The notes under the pieces were generated by a model, which was not told where the DNA came from, did no database searches, and worked only from the letters and a program-made list of their open reading frames with translations. Of a stretch of 64,000 nucleotides of DNA, positions 26,996-37,259 are shown in pieces. The DNA is from Gammaproteobacteria bacterium LSUCC0096 (lineage in GTDB: Bacteria > Pseudomonadota > Gammaproteobacteria > Pseudomonadales > Litorivicinaceae). How positions within the stretch are numbered: the stretch's first letter is position 1; every line of letters begins with the position of its first letter. The position numbers and the translations under genes are program-made. Location: NCBI GenBank assembly GCA_008087055.1, contig VIEA01000002.1, positions 146,763 to 210,762 of the forward strand, written 5' to 3'.

Positions 26996-28819
26996 ATGAT
27001 TGAACGGATACGTAACGTGGCCATAATTGCGCACGTTGACCATGGAAAAACTACCCTTGTTGATAAGCTACTGGCTGCGTCAGGCACTCTCGACAGGAAA
27101 GAGATCCAAAACGAACGCGTGATGGACTCGAATGATCAGGAAAAAGAACGCGGAATTACGATTCTAGCGAAAAACACTTGTCTTAATTGGAATGACTACC
27201 GCATCAACGTCGTAGATACACCAGGTCACGCTGACTTCGGCGGTGAGGTTGAACGTGTCTTATCGATGGTTGACGCCGTGCTTTTGGTTGTGGACGCGGC
27301 CGAAGGCCCAATGCCTCAAACACGGTTTGTGACCCAAAAAGCATTTAACCAAGGACTGAAGCCAATCGTTATCGTCAACAAGGTCGATAAAGTTGGGGCG
27401 GATCCACACGGTGCTATCGATAAAGTATTTGATCTGTTTGACCAGCTCGGTGCGACAGATGACCAGCTTGATTTCCCAGTTGTTTATTGTTCTGCCATTA
27501 ACGGCCTATCGGGTCCAGAACCAGATCAGTTGGTCGAGAGTATGGAGCCGATTCTTCAAGCAATCGTTGACCATTGCCCGGCGCCCGAGGTTGACCTCGA
27601 CGGCCCACTACAACTGCAAATTTCTGCGCTCGATTACAACTCTTTCCAGGGTGTGATTGGCGTTGGACGTATTCGCCGTGGTCAGTTAAAGCGAAATCAA
27701 CAGGTGACTGTGGTTGATCGCGATGGCGGCACGCGTAATGGTAAAGTCCTGCAGATTCTTGGCTATCTTGGTCTTGAACGGATCGAACAGCAATCAGCAA
27801 CAGCTGGCGATATTGTCTGTATTACAGGCCTCGATCCACTGTCGATTTCAGACACTATTTGCTCAACGGAGGCACCAGAGGGACTGCCTCCTCTGACTGT
27901 TGATGAACCGACTGTCAGTATGACATTCCAAGTGAATGACAGCCCATTTGCGGGTAAAGACGGTAAGTATGTGACATCACGAAACATTAAAGATCGTTTA
28001 GATCGCGAATTGATCCATAACGTGGCCCTGCGTGTCGAACAGGGTGATTCACCGGACAAATTCGTGGTCTCTGGCCGTGGCGAACTGCATTTGTCGGTGT
28101 TGATCGAATCAATGCGTCGTGAGGGCTTTGAGTTGGGTGTTTCTCGACCTGAAGTGATTGTTCGAGAAGTCAATGGCGTGAAAGAAGAGCCGTTCGAATA
28201 TGTCGTAATCGATATCGAGGATCAGCATCAAGGTGCTGTGATGGAAGCAATGGGCCTCCGTAAAGGCGATATGAAAAACATGGCGCCTGACGGCCAGGGA
28301 CGCTTGCGACTTGAGTACATTATTGCGGCGCGCGGTTTGATTGGCTTCCGATCTCAATTCCTGACGATGACGTCAGGAACTGGAATCATGAGCCATGTTT
28401 TCGATCATTACGGACCTGTTAAGCCTGGCGATTTGGGTAACCGGATTAATGGTGTACTCGTATCGATGACTGATGGCGCAACGACTGCATACTCGCTCTA
28501 TAACCTCCAAGACCGCGGCCGTCTGATGGTTGGTCCAGGTGTAGACGTTTACGAAGGAATGCTTCTGGGCATACATGCGCGTGATAATGATCTTCCGGTG
28601 AACCCAGTGAAGGGTAAGCAGTTGACCAACATCCGTGCAGCGGGAACTGATGAGAATCTCATCCTCACTCCGCCAATCAAGATGACTCTTGAGTCTGCTC
28701 TTGAATTCATTGATGATGATGAACTCGTCGAAGTCACACCGAATCATATTCGACTTCGTAAGAAACTACTCAAAGAGTCCGACCGCAAGCGCGCTGGTCG
28801 TTCAAAGGCGGCAAGCTAG
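26996..28819 (+). CDS. typA: Translational GTPase TypA/BipA
   Basis: Ribosome-associated GTPase of the EF-G family, important for ribosome assembly and stress growth. Start at ATG 26996 (MIERIRNVAIIAHVDHGKTT) with a GGAGG site six bases before; in-frame open sequence back to 26852 runs through the glnA enhancer and is not coding. G motifs: AHVDHGKTTL, RGITI, DTPGHADFGG, NKVDK. 607 aa including the C-terminal domain unique to TypA. Divergent from glnA. Confidence 0.98.
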   Translation: MIERIRNVAIIAHVDHGKTTLVDKLLAASGTLDRKEIQNERVMDSNDQEKERGITILAKNTCLNWNDYRINVVDTPGHADFGGEVERVLSMVDAVLLVVDAAEGPMPQTRFVTQKAFNQGLKPIVIVNKVDKVGADPHGAIDKVFDLFDQLGATDDQLDFPVVYCSAINGLSGPEPDQLVESMEPILQAIVDHCPAPEVDLDGPLQLQISALDYNSFQGVIGVGRIRRGQLKRNQQVTVVDRDGGTRNGKVLQILGYLGLERIEQQSATAGDIVCITGLDPLSISDTICSTEAPEGLPPLTVDEPTVSMTFQVNDSPFAGKDGKYVTSRNIKDRLDRELIHNVALRVEQGDSPDKFVVSGRGELHLSVLIESMRREGFELGVSRPEVIVREVNGVKEEPFEYVVIDIEDQHQGAVMEAMGLRKGDMKNMAPDGQGRLRLEYIIAARGLIGFRSQFLTMTSGTGIMSHVFDHYGPVKPGDLGNRINGVLVSMTDGATTAYSLYNLQDRGRLMVGPGVDVYEGMLLGIHARDNDLPVNPVKGKQLTNIRAAGTDENLILTPPIKMTLESALEFIDDDELVEVTPNHIRLRKKLLKESDRKRAGRSKAAS

Positions 28820-28821
28820 GA

Positions 28822-28853
28822 GTGCATGCCGCCCCATTAGGGGGCGTATGCAC
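28822..28853 (+). other. Hairpin covering the pip start region
   Basis: GTGCAT-GC-CGCCCC and GGGGCG-T-ATGCAC pair in two 6-bp blocks with a small internal loop and the five-base loop ATTAG. The 3' arm holds both the GGGG of the ribosome site and the ATG of pip. No T run follows, so it is not a standard terminator for typA. Confidence 0.55.
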
Positions 28854-29810
28854 AGGCTATATCCTGAAATAAGGCCATATCGTGAAGAGGTGTTGACCAC
28901 AACAGATGGTCATCACCGACTCTGGGTCTCATGTTTTGGCAATCCCAACGGTCTTCCAGTCATCTGCCTGCACGGCGGCCCTGGGGCCGGGACGTCGCCT
29001 TTGATGCCACGGTTTTTCGACCCTGATATCTATCGAATTGTTTGCTTTGATCAGCGTGGCTGCGGTCGCTCTGAGCCGAAAGGTATGCTCGCGGCCAATA
29101 CTACCGATGATTTGATTGCCGACCTCGATCTAATAACAACGTACTTTGCTCTCGCTCGGTATGTTCTTTTTGGGGGCTCATGGGGCGCAACGCTCGCAAT
29201 GCTTTATGCCATGAAACACCCCAGCCGATGCCTCGGATTGGTTCTGCGCGGGATGTTCTTAAGCACCGACGATAATTTAGAGTGGTTGTACGGCGGAGGC
29301 GCTGCGAGCATGTATCCGGCTGCTTGGTCTGACTTTATAGCCCCAATTCAGAAGGATCAGCCGACCCTAGCGACCGTATTTGATAGCTATCGTGAACTGT
29401 TGAATGCCGATGACGAATTCACGAGATTGCAGGCAGCGCGTGCATGGAATTTATGGGAACACAGACTCTCGACGTGTGATTCTCAAGCAAATCAAACGGG
29501 TGAAACATCACCAAGCCGCGAACTCAGTAGCGCACAAGTTGAGCATCACTATTTAAGCCAAGGGTGTTTTCTTGAGGTGGGTATCTTTGACCTTCCCCAC
29601 AGTGAGCTGACGTCTGTTCCGATGTTTTTGCTGCATGGTGTGAATGACCATGTCTGTCCCGTGCGGAATGCTCACGATCTGAAAACCCTCTATCCAAATC
29701 TCAAACTCAGGATTCTCGATCAAGCGGGACATCATGCATTTGGTCCACAAATGGCAGAAGGGTTGTGTCAGGCAACGCAAGAAATGGCCGCGCTCTACGG
29801 CCATCTCTAA
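28848..29810 (+). CDS. pip: Prolyl aminopeptidase (proline iminopeptidase)
   Basis: Alpha/beta hydrolase of family S33 that removes N-terminal proline. Start at ATG 28848 (MHRLYPEIRPYREEVL), 320 aa, matching family N-termini; the frame is open further back into typA. Oxyanion motif HGGPGAGTSP, DQRGCGRS, nucleophile serine in FGGSWGATLA, then Asp in HGVNDHVCP and His in AGHHAFG. Its ribosome site and start lie inside a hairpin just after typA. Convergent with tatC with only a one-base separation. Confidence 0.95.
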   Translation: MHRLYPEIRPYREEVLTTTDGHHRLWVSCFGNPNGLPVICLHGGPGAGTSPLMPRFFDPDIYRIVCFDQRGCGRSEPKGMLAANTTDDLIADLDLITTYFALARYVLFGGSWGATLAMLYAMKHPSRCLGLVLRGMFLSTDDNLEWLYGGGAASMYPAAWSDFIAPIQKDQPTLATVFDSYRELLNADDEFTRLQAARAWNLWEHRLSTCDSQANQTGETSPSRELSSAQVEHHYLSQGCFLEVGIFDLPHSELTSVPMFLLHGVNDHVCPVRNAHDLKTLYPNLKLRILDQAGHHAFGPQMAEGLCQATQEMAALYGHL

Positions 29811-30767
29811 TCAAGTCTTAGGAGGCTTTGGCGGCCCAACGTCAGAGTCCTGATCATCGAGCGGCTCAGGCTTATCAAGCTCTTCAATGATCGGAGAGTC
29901 ATTGTCATCCGGCTTCACTGGTGCATAGAGATCAAACTCATCAATCTCGTTACTGTCTGAGTCATCGTTAGTTGCTTCATTTTCGATCGCAGCAACGGGC
30001 TGTGGCACATCAGGTGCTACTGATTCGTCTTCCTCGGTAGCTCGAGGAGAGCCCAAAAATCTTGCGCCGATCAACCCCACTTCAAACAAGAGCCACATTG
30101 GAACCGCGAGCAAGGTTTGGCTGATTACATCGGGCGGCGTGACTAACATGCCAACAACGAAACAACCGATGAAGACATATGGACGCTTGTCCTTCAATGA
30201 TTCAGGAGACGCGATTCCTGCTTTGATAAGAAGCATTGTTGCGACCGGGATTTCAAACGCTAACCCAAAAGCGAGGAATAGCTTTAAAACAAAGGATAGA
30301 TAAGCGTCGATATCAGTCATGACTGTGACCCCTGTTGGGCCTACTGTCGTGAAAAATCCAAACACCAATGGGAAGACAATGAAATAGGCGAACGCCATCC
30401 CTGCATAAAATAGGAAAATGCTTGAGATAAGAAGTGGTCCTGCAATCTTCTTTTCATTGTCGTACAGCCCGGGCGCAATAAACCCCCAGAGCTGGTACAA
30501 AATCATTGGAGCACCACAATAAATGCTGAGGTACAAAGCGAGCTTAAAAGGAGCAAGAAACGGAGATGCGACCTGTGTCGCAATCATCGAGGCACCTTCT
30601 GGAAGAAGCGACTGCAATGGATTCGCGAGATACGCGTACAGATCATTTGCAAAGGCGATAAAGCCCAGGAAGAAGATGAGAATCACGACCAATATACGAA
30701 TTAGTCGGTCTCTCAATTCAATCAGGTGGGCGATCAGGGGCTGATCATTCAGGCTTGGATCGCTCAT
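29811..30767 (-). CDS. tatC: Sec-independent translocase subunit TatC
   Basis: Six-helix membrane subunit that recognises twin-arginine signal peptides with TatB. Starts MSDPSLNDQPLIAHLIELRDRL, with the conserved LIELRDR motif, and shows the FxxFE-type AFGLAFEIPV segment. It is 318 aa, longer than the usual ~250, because of a C-terminal tail of about 80 residues, very acidic and proline-rich (for example DESVAPDVPQP and DEFDLYAPVKPDDNDSP). The tail is predicted cytoplasmic and probably disordered. Overlaps tatB by 23 bp. Confidence 0.96.
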   Translation of the reverse strand: MSDPSLNDQPLIAHLIELRDRLIRILVVILIFFLGFIAFANDLYAYLANPLQSLLPEGASMIATQVASPFLAPFKLALYLSIYCGAPMILYQLWGFIAPGLYDNEKKIAGPLLISSIFLFYAGMAFAYFIVFPLVFGFFTTVGPTGVTVMTDIDAYLSFVLKLFLAFGLAFEIPVATMLLIKAGIASPESLKDKRPYVFIGCFVVGMLVTPPDVISQTLLAVPMWLLFEVGLIGARFLGSPRATEEDESVAPDVPQPVAAIENEATNDDSDSNEIDEFDLYAPVKPDDNDSPIIEELDKPEPLDDQDSDVGPPKPPKT

Positions 30768-31050
30768 TCTTTTCCGTCGTTGTATTCGTTGTTGACTGGT
30801 TGAGCCCTAGTGGATCATCACCCGTGATGTCTTCCATCTTCAATCCGCCACCTCTCGCTTCGAGTTGGCGTTTCAAATCCTCGAGCTCGAGCTCGCGATT
30901 GATATCTTTTTGAATCGATGAAACTTGGCCACGCAACTTCTTGACCCATAATCCGACAGTCCGCGCCAGTCGCGGAAGCCGCTCTGGACCGACGACGACC
31001 AAACCGATGATGGCGACGAGTAAAAGCTCCGTCGCACCAATATCAAACAC
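30745..31050 (-). CDS. tatB: Twin-arginine translocase subunit TatB
   Basis: Single-span partner of TatC. MFDIGATELLLVAIIGLVVVGPERLP is the diagnostic start (GPERLP at the hinge), followed by an amphipathic helix and a charged tail. 101 aa. It abuts tatA (stop and start adjacent) and overlaps tatC. Confidence 0.96.
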   Translation of the reverse strand: MFDIGATELLLVAIIGLVVVGPERLPRLARTVGLWVKKLRGQVSSIQKDINRELELEDLKRQLEARGGGLKMEDITGDDPLGLNQSTTNTTTEKNERSKPE

Positions 31051-31302
31051 TTAGACTTTCTCTTTCGTTTCAGTCTGTTGTGTTTCAGTTGACTCTTTCT
31101 GCTGAACGGTGCTCTCTTCTGAAGCCTGTGCAGTTTCTTCGGTCTCTTTGCCTTCAGTTTTGTCAGTAACTGACTGACGGAATCCCTTTACCGCACTACC
31201 GAGGTCTGACCCAAGTGACTTTAATTTTTTGGTACCAAAGATCATGATCACGATGGCCAAGATAATCAGTAACTGCCAAATGCTGATACCACCAATTCCC
31301 AT
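31051..31302 (-). CDS. tatA: Twin-arginine translocase subunit TatA
   Basis: Pore-forming subunit of the Tat system. N-terminal helix [22 protein letters not shown], the FGTKKLK hinge and an amphipathic helix [13 protein letters not shown] are typical; the tail is rich in Glu, Thr and Gln. 83 aa. Follows hinT by 27 bp on the same strand. Confidence 0.96.
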   Translation of the reverse strand: MGIGGISIWQLLIILAIVIMIFGTKKLKSLGSDLGSAVKGFRQSVTDKTEGKETEETAQASEESTVQQKESTETQQTETKEKV

Positions 31303-31329
31303 AAGGGGCTCCTATTGTTTTATGTGTTG

Positions 31330-31668
31330 TTAATTAAAGCCAGTAAACGGGCCGCCCCCGAGGACATGATAGTGCATGTGATACACCTCTTGATGACCTC
31401 CGGGCCCCGTATTCAACACCGTTCTGAATCCTGAATCCAGCCCTTGTTCCTTTGCAATCTGCGGAATCTTTAACTGGATTCGTCCTAACAAGCCTTCATC
31501 AGAGGGTGTTGTGTCGAATAAATTTTCAATATGGCGACGTGGGATCACCAAAAAATGTACCGGCGCTTTGGGATTAATATCACGAAATGCCAAACAGTCG
31601 TCATCCTTATAAATGATATCCGCAGGTATTTCGCCATCCCTAATCTTACAAAATAGACAATCAGTCAT
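31330..31668 (-). CDS. hinT: HIT-family nucleotide hydrolase (HinT-like)
   Basis: Purine nucleoside phosphoramidase family. Start set at 31668 ([15 protein letters not shown], 112 aa), which overlaps the hisE stop region by 8 bp; the frame extends nine codons further into hisE. The catalytic triad motif is [13 protein letters not shown] at the N-terminus is common in the family. Part of the his-hinT-tat run. Confidence 0.95.
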   Translation of the reverse strand: MTDCLFCKIRDGEIPADIIYKDDDCLAFRDINPKAPVHFLVIPRRHIENLFDTTPSDEGLLGRIQLKIPQIAKEQGLDSGFRTVLNTGPGGHQEVYHMHYHVLGGGPFTGFN

Positions 31669-31996
31669 TTTGATTCTCCCGGTTTGCCTTTTCAACCAGA
31701 CCGCTGACTCCCAATCGGCGTTCTAGCTCTGCTAGCACTGCACTCGGTGGCTCCTCCAAATGGGAAAGCAACACCAATGTGTGAAACCATAAGTCGGCCA
31801 CTTCGTGGATGACATCCTCGTTATTCTTCGAGCGGGCGGCATCTTTTGCAGCCATTACGACCTCAGTCGATTCTTCACCCACTTTCTTTAAGATGTGGTC
31901 AAGACCCTTGTGATGCAACTTAGAGACATACGATTTTTCCGGATCGCCAAAACGACGTTCAGCAAGCATGTCTTCTAAGACTTCGATAACCGTCAT
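31661..31996 (-). CDS. hisE: Phosphoribosyl-ATP pyrophosphatase
   Basis: Second step of histidine synthesis. MazG-like helical fold with [15 protein letters not shown] and [10 protein letters not shown] motifs that hold the magnesium ligands. 111 aa and separate from HisI, unlike the fused HisIE of E. coli. ATGA overlap with hisI. Confidence 0.97.
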   Translation of the reverse strand: MTVIEVLEDMLAERRFGDPEKSYVSKLHHKGLDHILKKVGEESTEVVMAAKDAARSKNNEDVIHEVADLWFHTLVLLSHLEEPPSAVLAELERRLGVSGLVEKANRENQND

Positions 31997-32412
31997 GTGT
32001 TGCCTCCGTATAGGGTATTTGGATCGATCTCCACAGGTTCAACAGCCTCCCAGTCACCAGTTTCGATTGGTGCCCAAGAGAAGCATGACCGTCGTCCCGT
32101 GTGGCATGCCACACCTGTCTGCAGAATACCTAAAAGAACGGCATCCTTGTCGCAATCAATCCGAATATCGACTAATTGCTGTGTTTGACCAGAGGATTCT
32201 CCTTTGCGCCAAAGGGCCTGACGTGAACGAGAATAATATACGACCTGACCTGTATTTAATGTTTCATCGAGAGCTTCTCGGTTCATCCATGCAACCATCA
32301 GAATCTCTTTTGAGTCATGATCTTGTGCTATCGCGCAAACCAAGCCATCTGCGTTGAATCGAACCGCATCGAGTAATCGTTGGCGTGTGTTTTCGTCCTT
32401 GAATTCGATCAT
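31993..32412 (-). CDS. hisI: Phosphoribosyl-AMP cyclohydrolase
   Basis: Third step of histidine synthesis, a zinc and magnesium enzyme. Start at 32412 ([15 protein letters not shown], 139 aa), overlapping the ubiB stop as TAATG; in-frame sequence further upstream is inside ubiB. Motifs: [35 protein letters not shown], and the zinc-binding [10 protein letters not shown]. Confidence 0.97.
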   Translation of the reverse strand: MIEFKDENTRQRLLDAVRFNADGLVCAIAQDHDSKEILMVAWMNREALDETLNTGQVVYYSRSRQALWRKGESSGQTQQLVDIRIDCDKDAVLLGILQTGVACHTGRRSCFSWAPIETGDWEAVEPVEIDPNTLYGGNT

Positions 32413-34031
32413 TAACGCCTCATCAGAAGAACAAGAGATAGCGTAGCAATGGCAAACGGCCAATGCCCAGCAAGCCAATCATGTTCAGCAATTAATGCAG
32501 CTCCAGCAACCACCAAACCGCTCAAACCGAGGAGGGTGCTTAGGTGGCCTGTGAGCCGGCTTTTTTTTGCTTCTTGGCCAATATGCTTGAGTGCCTCAGC
32601 CTGCTGAAGCTGAATCAACTCAAGCCGTTCAAGCCTGTCTGGTGTTGAGAGTAGCGTGTTTGTTAACGCCGGGAATTGTACGGCCCAGCGAGAGATATTG
32701 CGCTTGGCATAATCAACAATTCCCTTTGGACCGAGACGCTCCTTCACCCAGCGTTCGAGGAACGGCTTTCCAGTTTTCCAAAGATCAAGTTCTGGATAAA
32801 GTTCTCGACCAAGTCCTTCAATATTAAGAAGTGTCTTTTGCAACAGAACCAGTTGGGGCTGCACCTCCATTTGGAATCGTCGAGCGACTTCAAATAGACG
32901 TATTAATAGCACCCCAAAACTGATTTCTCCGAGAGGCTTTTGAAAAATCGGCTCACACACTGTGCGAATTGCACTTTCAAATTCACCGATATTGGTGTCT
33001 TTTGGAACCCAGCCTGATTCCACATGCAGTTCGGCAACCGCGCGATAGTCACGATCAAAGAAAGCAATTAAATTTTGTGCGAGATACGCCTGCGACTCAG
33101 GATCCAGTGTGCCGACGATTCCGAAATCGATCGCTTTATAGACTGGGTTTTCAGGATCTGAAATATCGACAAAAACATTTCCTGGATGCATGTCTGCATG
33201 GAAAAAGCTGTGATCAAATACTTGAGTGAAGAAAATTTCCACTCCCCGCTCAGCCAGTTTCTCCATGTTGACTTTTTTCTCTTTGAAAACATCAACACGA
33301 GAGATCGGGATGCCATAGACCCGTTCCTCAACCATCACATTACGCCGGGTGTGGTCCCAGTAGATTTCTGGCACGTAACAGATTGAGGATCCCTCGAAAT
33401 TACGCCGAATTAATGCCGTATTTGCTGCTTCACGCATTAAATCCAATTCGTCGAGTATAGTCATACGGTAGTCAGAAACGACTTGAACGAGCTTGAGGCG
33501 TTTTCCATCGACGAAGTTTTTTTCTACAAACTTTGCGATGGTCATCATTAACTTCAGGTCTTCCTCGATGACTTTTTCAATACCTGGCCGAATGACTTTG
33601 ACGATTACTTCTTCGCCAGATTTAAGCCGAGCGGCATGGACCTGTGCGACTGAGGCAGATGCCATGACATCTGATGAAAATTCACTAAAGATCTCATCGA
33701 CCGAACAGCCTAAATCGGACTCGATAATTGATTTAGCGATCTCACCTGGGAATGGTTTGACTTGATCTTGCAGTTCAGCCAGTGGGCCTGCGATGTCGGG
33801 CGGTAGCAAATCTCTACGAGTTGAAAGCATTTGCCCAAACTTTACGAACACAGGCCCCAGTGTTTGCAAAGCATCGCGTAGACGCTCGCCGCGAGTTCGT
33901 TTCATTCGAACTGACGGGATACACCATGTTAAAGCCTTTAGCGTCCCACGCTTTGGCTGAGGAAGTAACTCGTCGATCCGTTCAGAGAATAAAACTCGAA
34001 GAATTTTTAGTAGGCGGAATGAGCTACCCAT
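32412..34031 (-). CDS. ubiB: Ubiquinone biosynthesis protein UbiB
   Basis: Atypical protein-kinase-like ATPase (ABC1/COQ8 family) required for ubiquinone synthesis, inner-membrane bound. The signature KxGQ motif is FVKFGQMLSTRRDLLP; further ASVAQVH, FFHADMHPGNVF and KAIDFGIVG are the alanine-rich loop, catalytic and metal motifs. Two C-terminal membrane helices end the protein. 539 aa. Overlaps ubiJ by 8 bp. Confidence 0.97.
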   Translation of the reverse strand: MGSSFRLLKILRVLFSERIDELLPQPKRGTLKALTWCIPSVRMKRTRGERLRDALQTLGPVFVKFGQMLSTRRDLLPPDIAGPLAELQDQVKPFPGEIAKSIIESDLGCSVDEIFSEFSSDVMASASVAQVHAARLKSGEEVIVKVIRPGIEKVIEEDLKLMMTIAKFVEKNFVDGKRLKLVQVVSDYRMTILDELDLMREAANTALIRRNFEGSSICYVPEIYWDHTRRNVMVEERVYGIPISRVDVFKEKKVNMEKLAERGVEIFFTQVFDHSFFHADMHPGNVFVDISDPENPVYKAIDFGIVGTLDPESQAYLAQNLIAFFDRDYRAVAELHVESGWVPKDTNIGEFESAIRTVCEPIFQKPLGEISFGVLLIRLFEVARRFQMEVQPQLVLLQKTLLNIEGLGRELYPELDLWKTGKPFLERWVKERLGPKGIVDYAKRNISRWAVQFPALTNTLLSTPDRLERLELIQLQQAEALKHIGQEAKKSRLTGHLSTLLGLSGLVVAGAALIAEHDWLAGHWPFAIATLSLVLLMRR

Positions 34032-34647
34032 GTTGTGCCTCGAGTCGTTTCATTCGTGCGTCGAGTCGATCAATTTGCCGATTAAGCGACGTCACTCGTG
34101 TTTCGGAGTCATTAAACGCATCGGCGGTCACGAGTATCGCCTGTTCCGAACGTAAAAATTCTGCAGTTTGGCGCTTGAGTGATGCGCGGCTTGTTAGCCA
34201 TTGTAACCGAGCTGTTCTCAGTGTCTTGATCAGGATACCGGCTGGCATCGGACCAAGAGCTTTCGTTACAACATCTTCCCAATCCAAATCCATTGCCTGA
34301 AATGTTTTTTGCATTGTTTGTAGCACACCAACACTGCCGCGGATATCGAGACCTTCAAATATTAGCGGTGCGTTGGGTTGGGTGAGTGATCGCGCAGTTT
34401 CTACGAGGCTACCCAAGGTTCCAGAGAGCTCAACATCGGCGGTTTCTTGTGATTCAGTTGCCAGCCACCACCTGTCTTCGCCACAGACAATCCAAACATC
34501 CAGGTCGAGATCAGTCACGCGAAGCTTCAATACTTTGCCAACCATTGGGGCCAGTTGTTCTGGCTGAATGTCAGCTACTCGCATACCTGTACTGATTGCT
34601 TTCTCAGATGCAGCGACTAGTCCGGCCAGCATTAGCCGCGGAATCAT
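34024..34647 (-). CDS. ubiJ: Ubiquinone biosynthesis accessory factor UbiJ
   Basis: SCP2-domain lipid-binding protein that organises the soluble Ubi complex. SCP2-like region at about 30-110 ([20 protein letters not shown], then [16 protein letters not shown]), followed by a C-terminal coiled coil ([21 protein letters not shown]). 207 aa, in the standard ubiE-ubiJ-ubiB order, overlapping both neighbours. Confidence 0.94.
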   Translation of the reverse strand: MIPRLMLAGLVAASEKAISTGMRVADIQPEQLAPMVGKVLKLRVTDLDLDVWIVCGEDRWWLATESQETADVELSGTLGSLVETARSLTQPNAPLIFEGLDIRGSVGVLQTMQKTFQAMDLDWEDVVTKALGPMPAGILIKTLRTARLQWLTSRASLKRQTAEFLRSEQAILVTADAFNDSETRVTSLNRQIDRLDARMKRLEAQHG

Positions 34648-35387
34648 GTTTTGACTCCTGTATGTATAGCGACGATTCCACCGGTCAAATTTTGGTAGTT
34701 CACAGATTCAAAACCAGCCGAGCGCATCATGTCAGCAAGAGTGTCCTGATCGGGATGTTTGCGGATCGACTCGGCAAGGTATTGATATGACTCTTTGTCT
34801 TGTGCGACCAACTGCCCCATTGTCGGTAAAACTGAGAAACTGTAAACGTCGTAGATCTGGGACAGCGATGCCGACACTGGCTTTGAGAACTCAAGCACTA
34901 GCGCTTTACCACCTGGTTTGAGTATTCGGAACATTTCACTCAGCGCAGCGTCTTTGTTTGTCACATTTCGGAGGCCGAAACCAATGGTGACGCGATCAAA
35001 TGATTCTGAGGGATAGGGCAGTGTTTCAGCATCACACTGACACCAACTGAGTCCTTTTAATTCACCATTATCGATACAGCGATCACGGCCAACGCGAAGC
35101 ATTTGATCATTAATGTCACCGAGAACGACATGGCCATCGCCGCCTGCCCGACGTGACATTGCTCGAGCAAGATCACCGGTACCTGATGCCAAATCAAGAA
35201 TTTGCATGCCAGGACGAATGGCGATGGTTTCGATCGCAACACGTTTCCACAGGCGATGGAGACCTGCCGACATCAAATCGTTCATCAGATCATAGCGCCG
35301 TGCAACGCTATTGAAGACTTCCCTTACTCGATAGGTCTTTTCTTCGATGGGGACTTCTTTGAATCCGAAATGCGTTGTCTCTTTCAT
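34644..35387 (-). CDS. ubiE: Ubiquinone/menaquinone methyltransferase UbiE
   Basis: SAM-dependent C-methyltransferase of quinone synthesis. [23 protein letters not shown] start, SAM motif [15 protein letters not shown], then [14 protein letters not shown] and [19 protein letters not shown]. 247 aa. Begins 6 bp after the hslU stop, so it is likely read through from hslVU. Confidence 0.98.
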   Translation of the reverse strand: MKETTHFGFKEVPIEEKTYRVREVFNSVARRYDLMNDLMSAGLHRLWKRVAIETIAIRPGMQILDLASGTGDLARAMSRRAGGDGHVVLGDINDQMLRVGRDRCIDNGELKGLSWCQCDAETLPYPSESFDRVTIGFGLRNVTNKDAALSEMFRILKPGGKALVLEFSKPVSASLSQIYDVYSFSVLPTMGQLVAQDKESYQYLAESIRKHPDQDTLADMMRSAGFESVNYQNLTGGIVAIHTGVKT

Positions 35388-35393
35388 GTGGCC

Positions 35394-36716
35394 TCAGAGA
35401 ATATATTGGGATAAATCTTCGTCTTGGCTGAGTTCAGACAAACGAGATTCAACATAAGTGCGATCAATTGTGACTGTTTCTGATGCAGTTTGGCCAGTTT
35501 GAAAAAGTAAATCTTCCAATACGCGCTCAACCAAGGTGTGTAGACGACGCGCTCCAATGTTTTCGGTTTTTTCGTTGACATCGGCAGCAATTTCAGCGAT
35601 CGCTTCGATGCCACTTTCAGCAAATTCGATAGCGATGCCATCAGTTTCTAGGAGCGCTTGATATTGGGTGACTAACGAATGATCGGGTTCAGTCAGAATT
35701 CGAGCAAAGTCGGATGGCTTTAAGGCATCGAGTTCAACCCTTATCGGTAGCCGGCCTTGCAGTTCTGGAACTAGATCTGAGGGTTTAGACAAATGGAAGG
35801 CGCCGGACGCGATAAATAAGATGTGATCTGTTTTGACGGATCCGAACTTCGTTTGCACCGTTGTCCCTTCAATTAGAGGAAGTAGATCACGCTGTACGCC
35901 CTCTCGACTGACATCTGCACCTTGTGAGTTTTCACGACGACAGACTTTATCGATTTCGTCCAAGAACACGATGCCCCGACTTTCCACGTGACTAATCGCA
36001 GTAAGTTTGATGTCATCATCCGAGATCAACCGGACTGCTTCTTCATCAATCAGGATCTTATAGGCATCGCGAATCGGCAGCTTTCTTTTCTTTTTCTTGT
36101 CCTGCCCAAATTTGGAAAACATGTCTTGGAGCTGACTGGCCATCTCTTCCATGCCGGGAGGTGTCATGATATCCACGCCAACGCCCGCTGCTTTCACGTC
36201 AATCTCGATTTCTTTGTCATCGAGCTCACCTTCGCGAAGTTTTTTACGAAATACTTGCCTTGCCCCGCTATTATCCGATTGGATGGGCTGATCGCCGCGT
36301 GGTGGCGGGAGCAAAATATCGAGGATACGGTCTTCTGCGCGATCCTCTGCTTGACTGCGAACTTCGAGCATGCGGCGCTCACGTTCATCTTTAATTGCGA
36401 CGCCAACTAAGTCACGAATAATCGATTCGACATCGCGTCCAACATATCCAACTTCAGTGAATTTAGTCGCCTCAATTTTGATGAAGGGCGCTTCTGCTAG
36501 GCGTGCAAGACGACGTGCAATTTCAGTCTTACCGACACCTGTTGGACCAATCATCAAGATATTTTTTGGCGTGACTTCTTTCGCAAGATCATCGGCTAAT
36601 TTCAAGCGACGCCACCGGTTTCTCAAGGCAATCGCAACCGCGCGCTTGGCGTCAGCTTGTCCAATAATGTGCCGGTCGAGTTGGGCAACAATGTCTTTCG
36701 GTGAGAGATCAGTCAT
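35394..36716 (-). CDS. hslU: ATP-dependent protease ATPase HslU
   Basis: AAA+ unfoldase that feeds HslV. N-terminal [32 protein letters not shown] type start, Walker [15 protein letters not shown], Walker [11 protein letters not shown], an inserted I domain, and the conserved C-terminal tail ending DLSQYIL that inserts into HslV. 440 aa. Overlaps hslV by 8 bp. Confidence 0.98.
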   Translation of the reverse strand: MTDLSPKDIVAQLDRHIIGQADAKRAVAIALRNRWRRLKLADDLAKEVTPKNILMIGPTGVGKTEIARRLARLAEAPFIKIEATKFTEVGYVGRDVESIIRDLVGVAIKDERERRMLEVRSQAEDRAEDRILDILLPPPRGDQPIQSDNSGARQVFRKKLREGELDDKEIEIDVKAAGVGVDIMTPPGMEEMASQLQDMFSKFGQDKKKKRKLPIRDAYKILIDEEAVRLISDDDIKLTAISHVESRGIVFLDEIDKVCRRENSQGADVSREGVQRDLLPLIEGTTVQTKFGSVKTDHILFIASGAFHLSKPSDLVPELQGRLPIRVELDALKPSDFARILTEPDHSLVTQYQALLETDGIAIEFAESGIEAIAEIAADVNEKTENIGARRLHTLVERVLEDLLFQTGQTASETVTIDRTYVESRLSELSQDEDLSQYIL

Positions 36717-37257
36717 GAGTCGTATTCAGTTCATCAATGGTGAAGTTGGTATTGGTATAAATGCAGATATCACCTGCGGCTTTGAGCGCTTCTTCGACAA
36801 TGGTTCGTGCAGGTAGTTCAGTATTGCGCAGAAGCGCAAGAGCCGCGGCTTGAGCAAATGGGCCGCCGGAGCCGACGGCGATAATGCCATCCTCAGGCTC
36901 CATGACATCGCCGTTACCGGTAATAATCAGGGATGTTTCTGTATCAGCGACGGCGAGGATTGCCTCGAGTCGTCTCAGCATTCGGTCTTGCCGCCAATCT
37001 TTTGCAAGTTCGACCGCTGCTCGGGTTAGATTGCCTTGGTGTTTTTCAAGTTTCGCATCAAACCGTTCAAATAGCGTAAACGCGTCGGCCGTTCCTCCCG
37101 CGAATCCAGCCAAAACTTTATTCTGATAGAGGCGTCTGACTTTTCGGGCGTTACCTTTCATCACAGTATTGCCAAGCGTCACTTGACCATCGCCGCCGAT
37201 GCATACCTGATCACCCCGGCGAACCGAGACGATCGTTGTTCCGTGGAATTGCTCCAT
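36709..37257 (-). CDS. hslV: ATP-dependent protease peptidase HslV
   Basis: Threonine peptidase with N-terminal nucleophile. The reading [23 protein letters not shown] shows a six-residue propeptide before catalytic Thr7, instead of just Met as in E. coli; this longer start is also known in other proteobacteria. 182 aa. Two bases separate it from the SPOR gene stop upstream. Confidence 0.97.
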   Translation of the reverse strand: MEQFHGTTIVSVRRGDQVCIGGDGQVTLGNTVMKGNARKVRRLYQNKVLAGFAGGTADAFTLFERFDAKLEKHQGNLTRAAVELAKDWRQDRMLRRLEAILAVADTETSLIITGNGDVMEPEDGIIAVGSGGPFAQAAALALLRNTELPARTIVEEALKAAGDICIYTNTNFTIDELNTTHD

Positions 37258-37259
37258 AT

